From assembly GCA_947177925.1 (NCBI GenBank), contig CAMWWJ010000159.1, forward strand, positions 1-7,567: DNA of 7,567 nucleotides, read 5' to 3'. A program made the translations under genes and the position numbers. A model generated the notes under the pieces. The model had not been told where the DNA came from and ran no database searches. It was given only the letters and a program-made list of their open reading frames with translations. Source of the DNA: an uncultured Lachnospiraceae bacterium (lineage in GTDB: Bacteria > Bacillota > Clostridia > Lachnospirales > Lachnospiraceae). This document shows, in pieces, positions 1 to 5,481 of the stretch; positions within the stretch are counted from its first letter, which is position 1; each line of letters opens with the position of its first letter.

Positions 1-111
1 GTATAACTTTCATCTCTATAAATCCCTCTTGGTTCCTCTTATGGCCAAAACGCATAAATGTACTGCATTACACTGTATAACTTTAAAAAAAAAACCCAAC
101 CCCACCCCCCT

Positions 112-143
112 AAAAAAAAGAGGCTGTCTACAACAGCCTCTTT
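112..143 (-). terminator. Intrinsic terminator of the chemoreceptor gene
   Basis: An 11-bp perfect inverted repeat (117-127 with 133-143, core GAGGCTGT/ACAGCCTC) encloses a 5-base loop. On the minus strand it is followed by a run of eight T (plus-strand A at 112-119, the first three of them in the stem). It lies 14 bases past the stop codon of the chemotaxis receptor gene, so it is assigned to that gene. On the plus strand the hairpin is followed by only three T, so termination in that direction should be weak. Confidence 0.93.
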
Positions 144-157
144 CCCATCACACCTCT

Positions 158-2002
158 TTATTTAATCACCGCAAACCGACTAATATGACTCATCAATTCC
201 ACAATTACCTTATTCACATCCTGAGATGCCATCAATACCTCTTTCATACCGCCTGCAAGCTCTGAGGTATTGCCTACCACATTGGTAATGCCCTCTGTAC
301 TCTGATGGACTGTTATGGAAATTCCTTCATTGGCGCTTAACACCTTATCCATGACGGCAGTAAGCTTTTCTGCAGCATAGGACATCTGGTACATCATATT
401 GTTAATGGTATCTGCATCCTGATAATACTGCTGTCCGGTTGCTTCCAATGCATCATAATCTGCCAGTACCGTATTTTTAACAAATTCCATAAGCCTGCTG
501 GCATTTTCAGACAGCTCTTCCACACTGGTTACCACTTCTGCACTGATATCCTGGATATTGCTTGCGGTTTCCTTGGAATTATCCGCTAACTGACGGATTT
601 CATCTGCAACTACCGCAAATCCCCTTCCTGCTTCACCTGCTCTTGCTGCCTCAATGGAAGCATTCAACGCAAGCAGATTGGTCTTATGGGCGATTCCCAT
701 AATCTCATTGGTAAGTCCGGTAATCTTATCCACTTCTCTTCCTTTTTCAAGAGAAACAGTAATTGCCGTATTGATTTCGCCCACAATATTACGAGCTTCA
801 CTTTTACTTTGTTTTGCCTTAATATCCAGCTCTTCTGCTCTTTCCTTAATATTGCCTGCATAGGATGCACCGTCTTCCGCCTGTTTTGCAATATCATCTA
901 CAGAGCCTTCTACCTTCCTTGTCTCCTCTTTTACCAGAGAAACGCTGGATGCCACTTCTTCCATGCCTGCTGCCAGCTCCTCTAATGTTGCAGAAGTATC
1001 ATTCGCTCCCCTGCTGGCGCTTTCAACATTATCTTCCACAATCTGCTGCCGCTTAGATAACTGGTCGCAGGAAATGGAAATACTGGAAATAACCTCCTGA
1101 AGCATTTCCAAAAAGGAATTGATGCCTTTTGCCATCTTTCCTATTTCGTCCTTGGAATTGATATGGATACGGGAAGTAAGATCTCCCCTGCCCGCTTCGA
1201 TTGCTTCCATAATATTTTCCAGCTCCAATGTAACCTTCTTTAAAGGCTTCACTACTGTAAAATACGTAATGGCAATAATAACAAGGGCAGCCGTTATCAG
1301 GAATACACAGCAAATAGTTACTACAAAAGGAACTTTTGCGGAATATGCATTGGATGTCGCCTTTGCCGCTTCCATGTTCCCATTGCTGATTGACATCATA
1401 TCGTCAATATATTCTTCTACGTTATCATCAAAAATAGCAAAGTTGGTAGTAACCACCACTCCTGCCTGATTTTTATTTACCCGGCTGGTCTGAAGAAGGC
1501 TTTCTACCACTCCCTTATACCTTTCATAATCCAGTATAAATTTAGCAAAGATTTCTTTTCTGGGATCTCCCTCCGCCAAACGTCCGTCCAAAGTCTCTAC
1601 CTTTGCATCCAGCTTTGCAAATTCTTCCGTAATTACTGTTTCATACTCATTCATTTTGTGCTCCTTCACTGCTATTACATGAGTGAGCACTTTGCCGTTT
1701 ATGTAAGAAAAATCTCTGGACACTTCTGAAATCAGTTCGATGTCCGCCACTTCATTATTGATAATCTGCTCATTTACCTTACTCATATTGGATAAGGTTT
1801 CTGCCAGATAAAGAATACCGCAGAGCGAAACAACGATTAAAACAGAAACCAGCCCATAAATCTTAAGCCCGATTTGGGAAACTGCCAGCTTTCTTTTGCC
1901 TGATTTTTCTGTAACTTTCTTTATGTTCTTTGGCAATTTTTTGTCCGGGGCTTTTATTTGTTTTTCCTTAAAAGCCTTCTTTTGTCTACTTTTATCTGCC
2001 AT
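158..2002 (-). CDS. Methyl-accepting chemotaxis protein (transmembrane chemoreceptor)
   Basis: This is a 614-residue membrane chemoreceptor that would sense a ligand outside the cell and control the CheA kinase through CheW. It has an unusually long Lys-rich cytoplasmic N-terminus (about residues 1-45), TM1 at about 46-68, an extracellular helical sensor of about 155 residues (69-223) and TM2 at about 224-250. A HAMP domain follows at about 251-304 (VVKPLKKV, then DEIGKM), then a long helical signalling domain to the end. The hairpin tip is clear at about 437-474 (TNLLALNASIEAARAGEAGRG, FAVVADEIRQLA). The tip has Lys at 440 where Gln is common (IAHKTN). No C-terminal CheR-tethering pentapeptide is seen. 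The ligand cannot be read from the sequence; the sensor resembles four-helix-bundle types in length and helical character only. The ATG is supported by AAGGAGG six bases upstream. The gene lies downstream of a diguanylate cyclase on the same strand (182-base gap) and has its own terminator. Confidence 0.97.
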   Translation of the reverse strand: MADKSRQKKAFKEKQIKAPDKKLPKNIKKVTEKSGKRKLAVSQIGLKIYGLVSVLIVVSLCGILYLAETLSNMSKVNEQIINNEVADIELISEVSRDFSYINGKVLTHVIAVKEHKMNEYETVITEEFAKLDAKVETLDGRLAEGDPRKEIFAKFILDYERYKGVVESLLQTSRVNKNQAGVVVTTNFAIFDDNVEEYIDDMMSISNGNMEAAKATSNAYSAKVPFVVTICCVFLITAALVIIAITYFTVVKPLKKVTLELENIMEAIEAGRGDLTSRIHINSKDEIGKMAKGINSFLEMLQEVISSISISCDQLSKRQQIVEDNVESASRGANDTSATLEELAAGMEEVASSVSLVKEETRKVEGSVDDIAKQAEDGASYAGNIKERAEELDIKAKQSKSEARNIVGEINTAITVSLEKGREVDKITGLTNEIMGIAHKTNLLALNASIEAARAGEAGRGFAVVADEIRQLADNSKETASNIQDISAEVVTSVEELSENASRLMEFVKNTVLADYDALEATGQQYYQDADTINNMMYQMSYAAEKLTAVMDKVLSANEGISITVHQSTEGITNVVGNTSELAGGMKEVLMASQDVNKVIVELMSHISRFAVIK

Positions 2003-2020
2003 AATAAGCCTCCTTATTAT
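2001..2020 (-). promoter_or_regulatory. Hairpin around the chemoreceptor ribosome binding site
   Basis: A perfect 8-bp inverted repeat (ATAATAAG at 2001-2008, CTTATTAT at 2013-2020) has a 4-base loop. On the mRNA the loop reads GAGG, the core of the Shine-Dalgarno sequence, and the distal arm includes the first two bases of the ATG start codon. It could tune translation initiation or be a protein-binding palindrome. The stem is almost all A-T, so its stability is modest. The repeat is seen directly; the function is inferred. Confidence 0.5.
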
Positions 2021-2042
2021 TACTTCATTTCATCACATCCCC

Positions 2043-2069
2043 ATATCTGTTACCTTCTAACAGAATATA
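2043..2069 (-). promoter_or_regulatory. Possible motility sigma factor (sigma-D/sigma-28 type) promoter for the chemoreceptor
   Basis: On the minus strand, TATA (2066-2069) is followed by 15 bases and then ACAGATAT (2043-2050). This matches the Bacillus sigma-D pattern TAAA-N15-GCCGATAT at three of four and six of eight positions. Chemoreceptors are often in this regulon, so the context fits, but the match is partial. A sigma-A reading of nearby A-T-rich DNA, or readthrough from the upstream diguanylate cyclase gene, remains possible. Confidence 0.3.
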
Positions 2070-2184
2070 ATTATTTTACCATGTTTTTTTCTTTTTTGAA
2101 AGCCCTAAGTGCACTACTTTTTCTCTGCGGGCATCTTGCCGCTTCTGATATTTGCAACCTCTTTATATCCCCCAGCAAATCCTT

Positions 2185-3465
2185 TTATAATCCTGCAACC
2201 ACTCTGTTCCTTCCCAATGCTTTTCCTTTATACAGACTATCGTCAGCACGTTTTACCAGACGGTCTATGGTTTCGTCCTTTCTATACTCTGCCACTCCCA
2301 GGGTCATGGTAACCGAAACCTCCTTGTCTCCATATGTAACCTTCATATTTTGAATACTGCTTAATATTTTTTCCGTTTCCAGAAATGCCTTTTTTTCATC
2401 CAGCCCCATAAAAATCAAAAGGAATTCCTCACCGCCCCATCGAATGGCATACTCCTCATGACCTGTTATATGCTGCTCAAAGCATTCCGCTACCTTTTTC
2501 AGCACCACGTCCCCGCATTCATGTCCAAAATCATCATTAAATTTCTTAAAGAAATCAATGTCTCCTAATGCTATGGAAAATGTATCCTCCGATTCCTTTA
2601 CTTGCTTTTCCAGTTCTCTTAATTTACTTTCACCGCTTCTCCTGTTGTAAAGATTAGTAAGACCGTCTCTTTCAATAAGCGTCTTTAAGGATTGCTGTAC
2701 GGACAATGCAAGCCTTCCCATTTCTCCAATTTCATCATTGCGGGCAATCAGCTTTTCATCCTGTCTGGCGGACAGATCACCAGTTGCTACTTTTCTCAGG
2801 AATTCCATCATTTTATCAATGGCATTTATAATATTTTTCGTGTAGCAAATGCTGAAAACCGCTGCAAAAACCAGTACAATCAGACCAATGATAAGGATTT
2901 GGCCGATCATACGATTGACTTTTCCATTTACTTCCTTCTGCTGCTTTCCTACAAACAGCATGCCCGCCACCGCACCGTCGCTATTTACAAGGGGCAGATA
3001 ATATCCATAATACTTTTCTCCTGAAATGGATAAATCCTTGGAAAAAAACTCCTCTCCGTCTTTGAGCACATGCTCTAACACCACTTCGGAAACGACTGTG
3101 CCTCCAATGCGCTTATTTTCTTTATTTCTGATTGTTGTAAGCATTCTTGTATTTTCATAGATCAGGCTGACTTCTACCCCGGTTTCTTCTTTCATGTGAT
3201 CGATCAACGAGTATTCGCCATATAAAACATGCTCTCCTTTTATCACATGTCCTTCCCGGTCCATTCCGTAGTCACCGGGATATGCTGTTTCATAAGTCTC
3301 TATAATGGAAATTCCAAGGTTTCTAAGCGCCTCTTCCACTTCCTCCTCCATGCCTGTCTTTAACATGCTTGTGGCATATCCCAGCATGATTATGGCAAAT
3401 CCCACTAAAGGAATCCATGTCATTAAAATAAGAGAAAAATATAAGCTTCCATGCACCCTTTTCAT
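2185..3465 (-). CDS. Membrane diguanylate cyclase (Cache-HAMP-GGDEF)
   Basis: This 426-residue protein is predicted to make cyclic di-GMP from two GTP at the inner face of the membrane. TM1 lies at about 10-32. An extracellular single-Cache-like sensor spans about 36-185, with the typical ending YYGYYLPLVNSDGAVAGMLF. TM2 is at about 186-207, a HAMP linker at about 208-262 and the GGDEF domain at about 263-424. The catalytic features are intact: RDGLTNLYNRR at 266-276, the metal-binding loop GDIDFFKKFND at 301-311, and the signature GGEEF at 344-348. The positions of the inhibitory RxxD site (336-339) read HEEY, so the usual product-inhibition I-site is absent. No EAL or HD-GYP domain is fused, so it should be a synthase only. 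The ATG follows AAAGGAG six bases upstream. A sigma-A promoter lies just upstream, and no clear terminator separates the gene from the chemoreceptor downstream. The ligand is unknown. Confidence 0.95.
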   Translation of the reverse strand: MKRVHGSLYFSLILMTWIPLVGFAIIMLGYATSMLKTGMEEEVEEALRNLGISIIETYETAYPGDYGMDREGHVIKGEHVLYGEYSLIDHMKEETGVEVSLIYENTRMLTTIRNKENKRIGGTVVSEVVLEHVLKDGEEFFSKDLSISGEKYYGYYLPLVNSDGAVAGMLFVGKQQKEVNGKVNRMIGQILIIGLIVLVFAAVFSICYTKNIINAIDKMMEFLRKVATGDLSARQDEKLIARNDEIGEMGRLALSVQQSLKTLIERDGLTNLYNRRSGESKLRELEKQVKESEDTFSIALGDIDFFKKFNDDFGHECGDVVLKKVAECFEQHITGHEEYAIRWGGEEFLLIFMGLDEKKAFLETEKILSSIQNMKVTYGDKEVSVTMTLGVAEYRKDETIDRLVKRADDSLYKGKALGRNRVVAGL

Positions 3466-3498
3466 CTACTTCTCCTTTTACACTAAATATATAGTCAT

Positions 3499-3527
3499 AG
3501 TATAACATTCCGCCTCTTATTTTTCAA
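3499..3527 (-). promoter_or_regulatory. Sigma-A promoter of the diguanylate cyclase gene
   Basis: On the minus strand, TTGAAA (3522-3527) and TATACT (3499-3504) are separated by exactly 17 bases. Each box differs from consensus at one position. The predicted start of transcription is near 3492, giving a leader of about 25 bases before the ATG at 3465. Confidence 0.8.
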
Positions 3528-3569
3528 CGAAAACTATAACCACCAGCTTACATTTCTTTCAAGTAAAGC

Positions 3570-3600
3570 AAAAACCCCAAGTGCTAAAAGCACTCAGGGT
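3570..3600 (-). terminator. Intrinsic terminator of the glnK-amtB operon
   Basis: An 11-bp stem (3574-3584 with 3590-3600, two positions G-U in the minus-strand RNA) has a 5-base loop and is followed by five T on the minus strand. It sits about 60 bases past the amtB stop and upstream of the diguanylate cyclase promoter, so it separates the nitrogen operon from the signalling genes. Confidence 0.92.
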
Positions 3601-3619
3601 CTGCCGGCAGTTTCCTGCC
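3601..3619. repeat. Nested palindromes ahead of the amtB terminator
   Basis: CTGCCGGCAG (3601-3610) is a perfect 10-base palindrome. Its right half also forms a 5-bp hairpin, GGCAG/CTGCC (3606-3610 with 3615-3619), with a TTTC loop. Together with the terminator next to it this could give the 3' end of the amtB mRNA a structured tail. No T-run follows, so it is not a terminator by itself. Confidence 0.5.
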
Positions 3620-3658
3620 CATGTTTATACCAACTAAGGAATTTAGATAAACACCTGT

Positions 3659-4864
3659 TTATTGTTTGTAATTTGCCGCCTGGAAATCAGGATATGCAGA
3701 TTCCAGACCATGCTCAGTAGAATCCAGTCCTTCTATTTCTTCTGCTGCAGATGCTCTAAGGCCTATGGTATGTTTCAGGATGGTAAACAGCAACAGCATC
3801 CAAATGGTCACCCAGCCCCCTACACATAGAATACCAAGAGCCTGTAACCCTAACTGAGTGAATCCGCCGCCATAAAAAAGTCCGGTATCATAATTGAACA
3901 GACCTACTGCCAAAGTACCCCAGAGACCGCAGGCGCCATGGACAGCTACCGCACCTACCGGATCATCCACCTTGAATTTGTTTTCCACAACCAATACGAC
4001 AACACAACACCAGACACCTGCGATCGCACCGATGAAAAACGCACCTACCGCATCCACGCAATGACATCCGGCTGTCACTGCAACCAGACCTGCCAAAGCG
4101 CCGTTTAGAGACATGGATACATCCGGCTTTCCATTTTTAATCCAGGTAAAGACCATAGCTGTTATGGTAGCTGTTGCCGGAGCAATGGTGGTTGTTGCAA
4201 AAATTTGTGATAGCTGGGTAGTATCTGCTGCAGCCGCACCGTTAAATCCGTACCAGCCAAACCAGAGAATAAATACTCCAAGGGCTCCTATGGTAATGTT
4301 GTGTCCCAGAATAGGTTTGGATTTTCCCTTTTCATCATATTTTCCAATACGCGGCCCCAGGAATGCGGCACCGATCAGACCGGCAATACCGCCTACCATA
4401 TGGATGGCACAGGAACCTGCAAAATCAATGAATCCCATGTCCGTAAGCCATGCGCTTCCGCTTGGTCCCCAAATCCAGTGTGCTTCAATAGGATAAATAA
4501 ATAAACTGATGATAAAGCTGTAAATACAGTATGTAATGAACTTGGTACGCTCAGCCATAGCACCTGATACAATGGTTGCCGCCGTTGCACAGAATACCAG
4601 GTTAAATACAAAGGCTGACCAGTCCGTATTTCCAAAATCGCTGAAAGGGTCCAGACCCCATCCGAAAAATCCGCCTTCTCCGCAAAGCAGATTGAAACCA
4701 ATCAGATAAAACGCTACCGTACCAAGACAGAAATCCATCGTATTTTTCATAATGATGTTACCTGCATTTTTTGCTCTGGTAAAACCCGCTTCCACCATGG
4801 CAAATCCTGCCTGCATAAAGAATACTAACGCTGCTCCCATAAGGAACCATACACTCATATCCAT
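3659..4864 (-). CDS. amtB: Ammonium transporter (Amt/Mep/Rh family)
   Basis: This 401-residue polytopic membrane protein should carry ammonium into the cell and feed glutamine synthesis. It starts directly with the first transmembrane helix (FMQAGFAMVEAGFTR, 16-30), without the cleaved signal peptide of the E. coli protein. Family landmarks are present. DFAGSCAIH (147-155) carries the substrate-binding Asp and first pore His (D147, H155). WFGWYGFNGA (201-210) carries a pore Phe. DDPVGAVAVHG (300-310) carries the second pore His (H309). The position matching E. coli Ser219 appears to be Ala (about 211), which I believe is common in Firmicutes homologues. The cytoplasmic tail (about 370-401, with EEIEGLDSTEHG) is the part that normally contacts GlnK. 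The ATG is supported by AAGGAGG eight bases upstream; a second ATG two codons on is possible. It lies 142 bases downstream of a PII gene on the same strand, the usual glnK-amtB pairing, with a U-tract hairpin between them. Confidence 0.97.
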   Translation of the reverse strand: MDMSVWFLMGAALVFFMQAGFAMVEAGFTRAKNAGNIIMKNTMDFCLGTVAFYLIGFNLLCGEGGFFGWGLDPFSDFGNTDWSAFVFNLVFCATAATIVSGAMAERTKFITYCIYSFIISLFIYPIEAHWIWGPSGSAWLTDMGFIDFAGSCAIHMVGGIAGLIGAAFLGPRIGKYDEKGKSKPILGHNITIGALGVFILWFGWYGFNGAAAADTTQLSQIFATTTIAPATATITAMVFTWIKNGKPDVSMSLNGALAGLVAVTAGCHCVDAVGAFFIGAIAGVWCCVVVLVVENKFKVDDPVGAVAVHGACGLWGTLAVGLFNYDTGLFYGGGFTQLGLQALGILCVGGWVTIWMLLLFTILKHTIGLRASAAEEIEGLDSTEHGLESAYPDFQAANYKQ

Positions 4865-4881
4865 AATTTTCTCCTCCTTTT

Positions 4882-4919
4882 CTTTTTATGAACAGCTCCT
4901 CTTTCTGCTCATAAAAAAG
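4882..4919 (-). promoter_or_regulatory. Hairpin just upstream of the amtB ribosome binding site
   Basis: In the minus-strand RNA, 4909-4917 pairs with 4883-4891 (9 bp), then a G-U pair (4908/4892), then 3 bp (4905-4907 with 4893-4895): 13 bp in all. The 9-base loop reads AAAGAGGAG, close to the true amtB Shine-Dalgarno AAAGGAGGAG that lies directly downstream. Its 5' arm uses the U-tract of the preceding terminator-like hairpin, so the two structures compete at 4916-4919. Confidence 0.55.
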
Positions 4920-4960
4920 GTAATAACAAGAGAGATCTTATCTCTTTTATTATCACCTTT
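4913..4960 (-). terminator. Intercistronic terminator/attenuator between glnK and amtB
   Basis: On the minus strand, three paired blocks form a bulged stem: AAAGGT (4955-4960 with 4916-4921), AATAA (4947-4951 with 4922-4926) and AAGAGA (4941-4946 with 4928-4933), about 17 bp in all. Bulges are GAT on one side and a single base on the other. A run of six U follows (plus-strand A at 4913-4918, overlapping the stem base). It has the form of an intrinsic terminator and would reduce amtB relative to glnK. No amtB-specific promoter is convincing in this gap, so some readthrough must occur if the genes share the glnK promoter. Confidence 0.65.
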
Positions 4961-4966
4961 GATAAT
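4949..4966 (-). promoter_or_regulatory. Alternative hairpin overlapping the intercistronic terminator
   Basis: A perfect 7-bp inverted repeat (ATTATCA at 4949-4955, TGATAAT at 4960-4966) has a 4-base loop. Most of it is also the 5' arm of the terminator-like hairpin (4941-4960), so the two cannot form together. That is the layout expected of an antiterminator. A protein-binding palindrome is an equal alternative, and A-T-rich DNA makes chance pairing likelier. Confidence 0.4.
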
Positions 4967-5006
4967 TGATAAATTTTTTCATTTTCCTTTTTCCTTCAGT
5001 CAAAAA

Positions 5007-5345
5007 CTACAATGCGCTTTCGCCCCGTTCACCAGTACGGATTCTTACGGCATCTTCCACGTCGTATACGAAAATCTTACCGTCGCCATAATTTCCTGTG
5101 TTGATTTCTTTTACGATTTTGTCAATCAGGCCTTCTGCCACTTCTTCCGCTACGACTGTTTCCACTTTAATCTTTGGCAATAAATTCACATTATACTCGG
5201 CGCCGCGGTATTTCTTCACGATACCTTTTTGATTTCCGTAACCCATGGTGTTTACGATATTAAGACCGTTTACTTCGCAATCGTCCAGAATTGCTTTTAA
5301 ATCCTCCAGCTTTTCAGGCTTAATAATAATTTCTAATTTTTTCAT
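5007..5345 (-). CDS. glnK: PII nitrogen regulatory protein (GlnK/GlnB family)
   Basis: This 112-residue cytoplasmic signal protein matches the normal PII length and forms trimers in the family. It binds ATP/ADP and 2-oxoglutarate and, when nitrogen is plentiful, blocks the Amt channel. The start MKKLEIIIKPEKLEDLK is typical. The T-loop (about 37-55) contains NQKGIVKKYRGAEY with Gln39 and Tyr51, the Tyr modified by uridylylation in proteobacteria; whether it is modified here is unknown. LPKIK (56-60) supplies the 2-oxoglutarate Lys58. TGNYGDGKIFV (83-93) is the nucleotide-binding B-loop and RIRTGERG (101-108) the C-loop. The ATG at 5345 is preferred over an in-frame start at 5390, because AAGGAGGG lies seven bases upstream and the 15 extra residues would be encoded by the leader hairpin region. 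Calling it glnK rather than glnB rests on the adjacent amtB. Confidence 0.96.
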   Translation of the reverse strand: MKKLEIIIKPEKLEDLKAILDDCEVNGLNIVNTMGYGNQKGIVKKYRGAEYNVNLLPKIKVETVVAEEVAEGLIDKIVKEINTGNYGDGKIFVYDVEDAVRIRTGERGESAL

Positions 5346-5352
5346 TGGGCTT

Positions 5353-5360
5353 CCCTCCTT
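5353..5360 (-). promoter_or_regulatory. Ribosome binding site that fixes the glnK start
   Basis: AAGGAGGG on the minus strand ends seven bases before the ATG at 5345. It decides against the longer in-frame start at 5390, which falls inside a terminator-like hairpin. Confidence 0.88.
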
Positions 5361-5371
5361 AGCAAAATAAT

Positions 5372-5414
5372 AAAAAAGGTGCTTCTGCAATACGAATATT
5401 GCAAAAACACCTTT
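5372..5414 (-). terminator. Leader terminator/attenuator upstream of glnK
   Basis: In minus-strand RNA, 5397-5414 pairs with 5375-5392 to give an uninterrupted 18-bp stem (outer AAAGGUG/CACCUUU, inner UGCAAUA/UAUUGCA, with two G-U pairs between) capped by a UUCG loop. A six-U run (plus-strand A at 5372-5377) overlaps the stem base and is followed by more U-rich sequence. It lies downstream of the glnK promoter and upstream of its ribosome binding site. It may therefore end most glnK-amtB transcripts early unless antitermination occurs, and it could also stop readthrough from the acetyltransferase gene. A simple role as a stabilising 5' hairpin is also possible. Confidence 0.85.
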
Positions 5415-5425
5415 GTTTGACCTTT

Positions 5426-5453
5426 ATTATACTCCGTATTTTTCGTTTGTCAA
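5426..5453 (-). promoter_or_regulatory. Consensus sigma-A promoter of glnK-amtB
   Basis: On the minus strand, TTGACA (5448-5453) and TATAAT (5426-5431) both match consensus perfectly, with a 16-base spacer. Transcription should start near 5418, only a few bases before the leader hairpin. Two AAAGGT copies (5420-5425 and 5409-5414) lie 11 bases apart just downstream of the -10 box and could be an operator. Confidence 0.9.
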
Positions 5454-5481
5454 ATACTTTTTTGAAAATCCCTCCATCTTT

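Noticed and set aside
1..84. Direct repeat GTATAACTTT at 1-10 and 75-84
   Set aside because: Ten A-T-rich bases repeated once, with no further structure or flanking symmetry and cut by the window edge. It may be chance.
29..265. Plus-strand open frame of 78 residues at the left end
   Set aside because: It runs through the chemoreceptor terminator and into the C-terminal codons of that gene on the other strand, has no ribosome binding site, and shows low-complexity composition.
2101..2145. Imperfect hairpin GCGGGC/GCCGC after the diguanylate cyclase gene as a terminator
   Set aside because: It has a bulged five-base stem and no T-run on either strand.
4886..4912. Eight-codon leader peptide frame (ATG to TAA, minus strand) between glnK and amtB
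   Set aside because: No ribosome binding site precedes its ATG, which lies in the U-tract of the terminator-like hairpin. It has no run of a regulatory amino acid.
5346..5390. Longer N-terminus for the PII protein starting at 5390
   Set aside because: It would add 15 residues not found in the family, encoded by the terminator stem; the downstream ATG has a strong ribosome binding site.
5346..5430. ANTAR-type dual-hairpin leader or glutamine riboswitch upstream of glnK
   Set aside because: Only one hairpin fits between the predicted transcription start and the ribosome binding site. Its loop does not match the A-x-x-G hexaloop pattern, and no glutamine aptamer core is recognisable.
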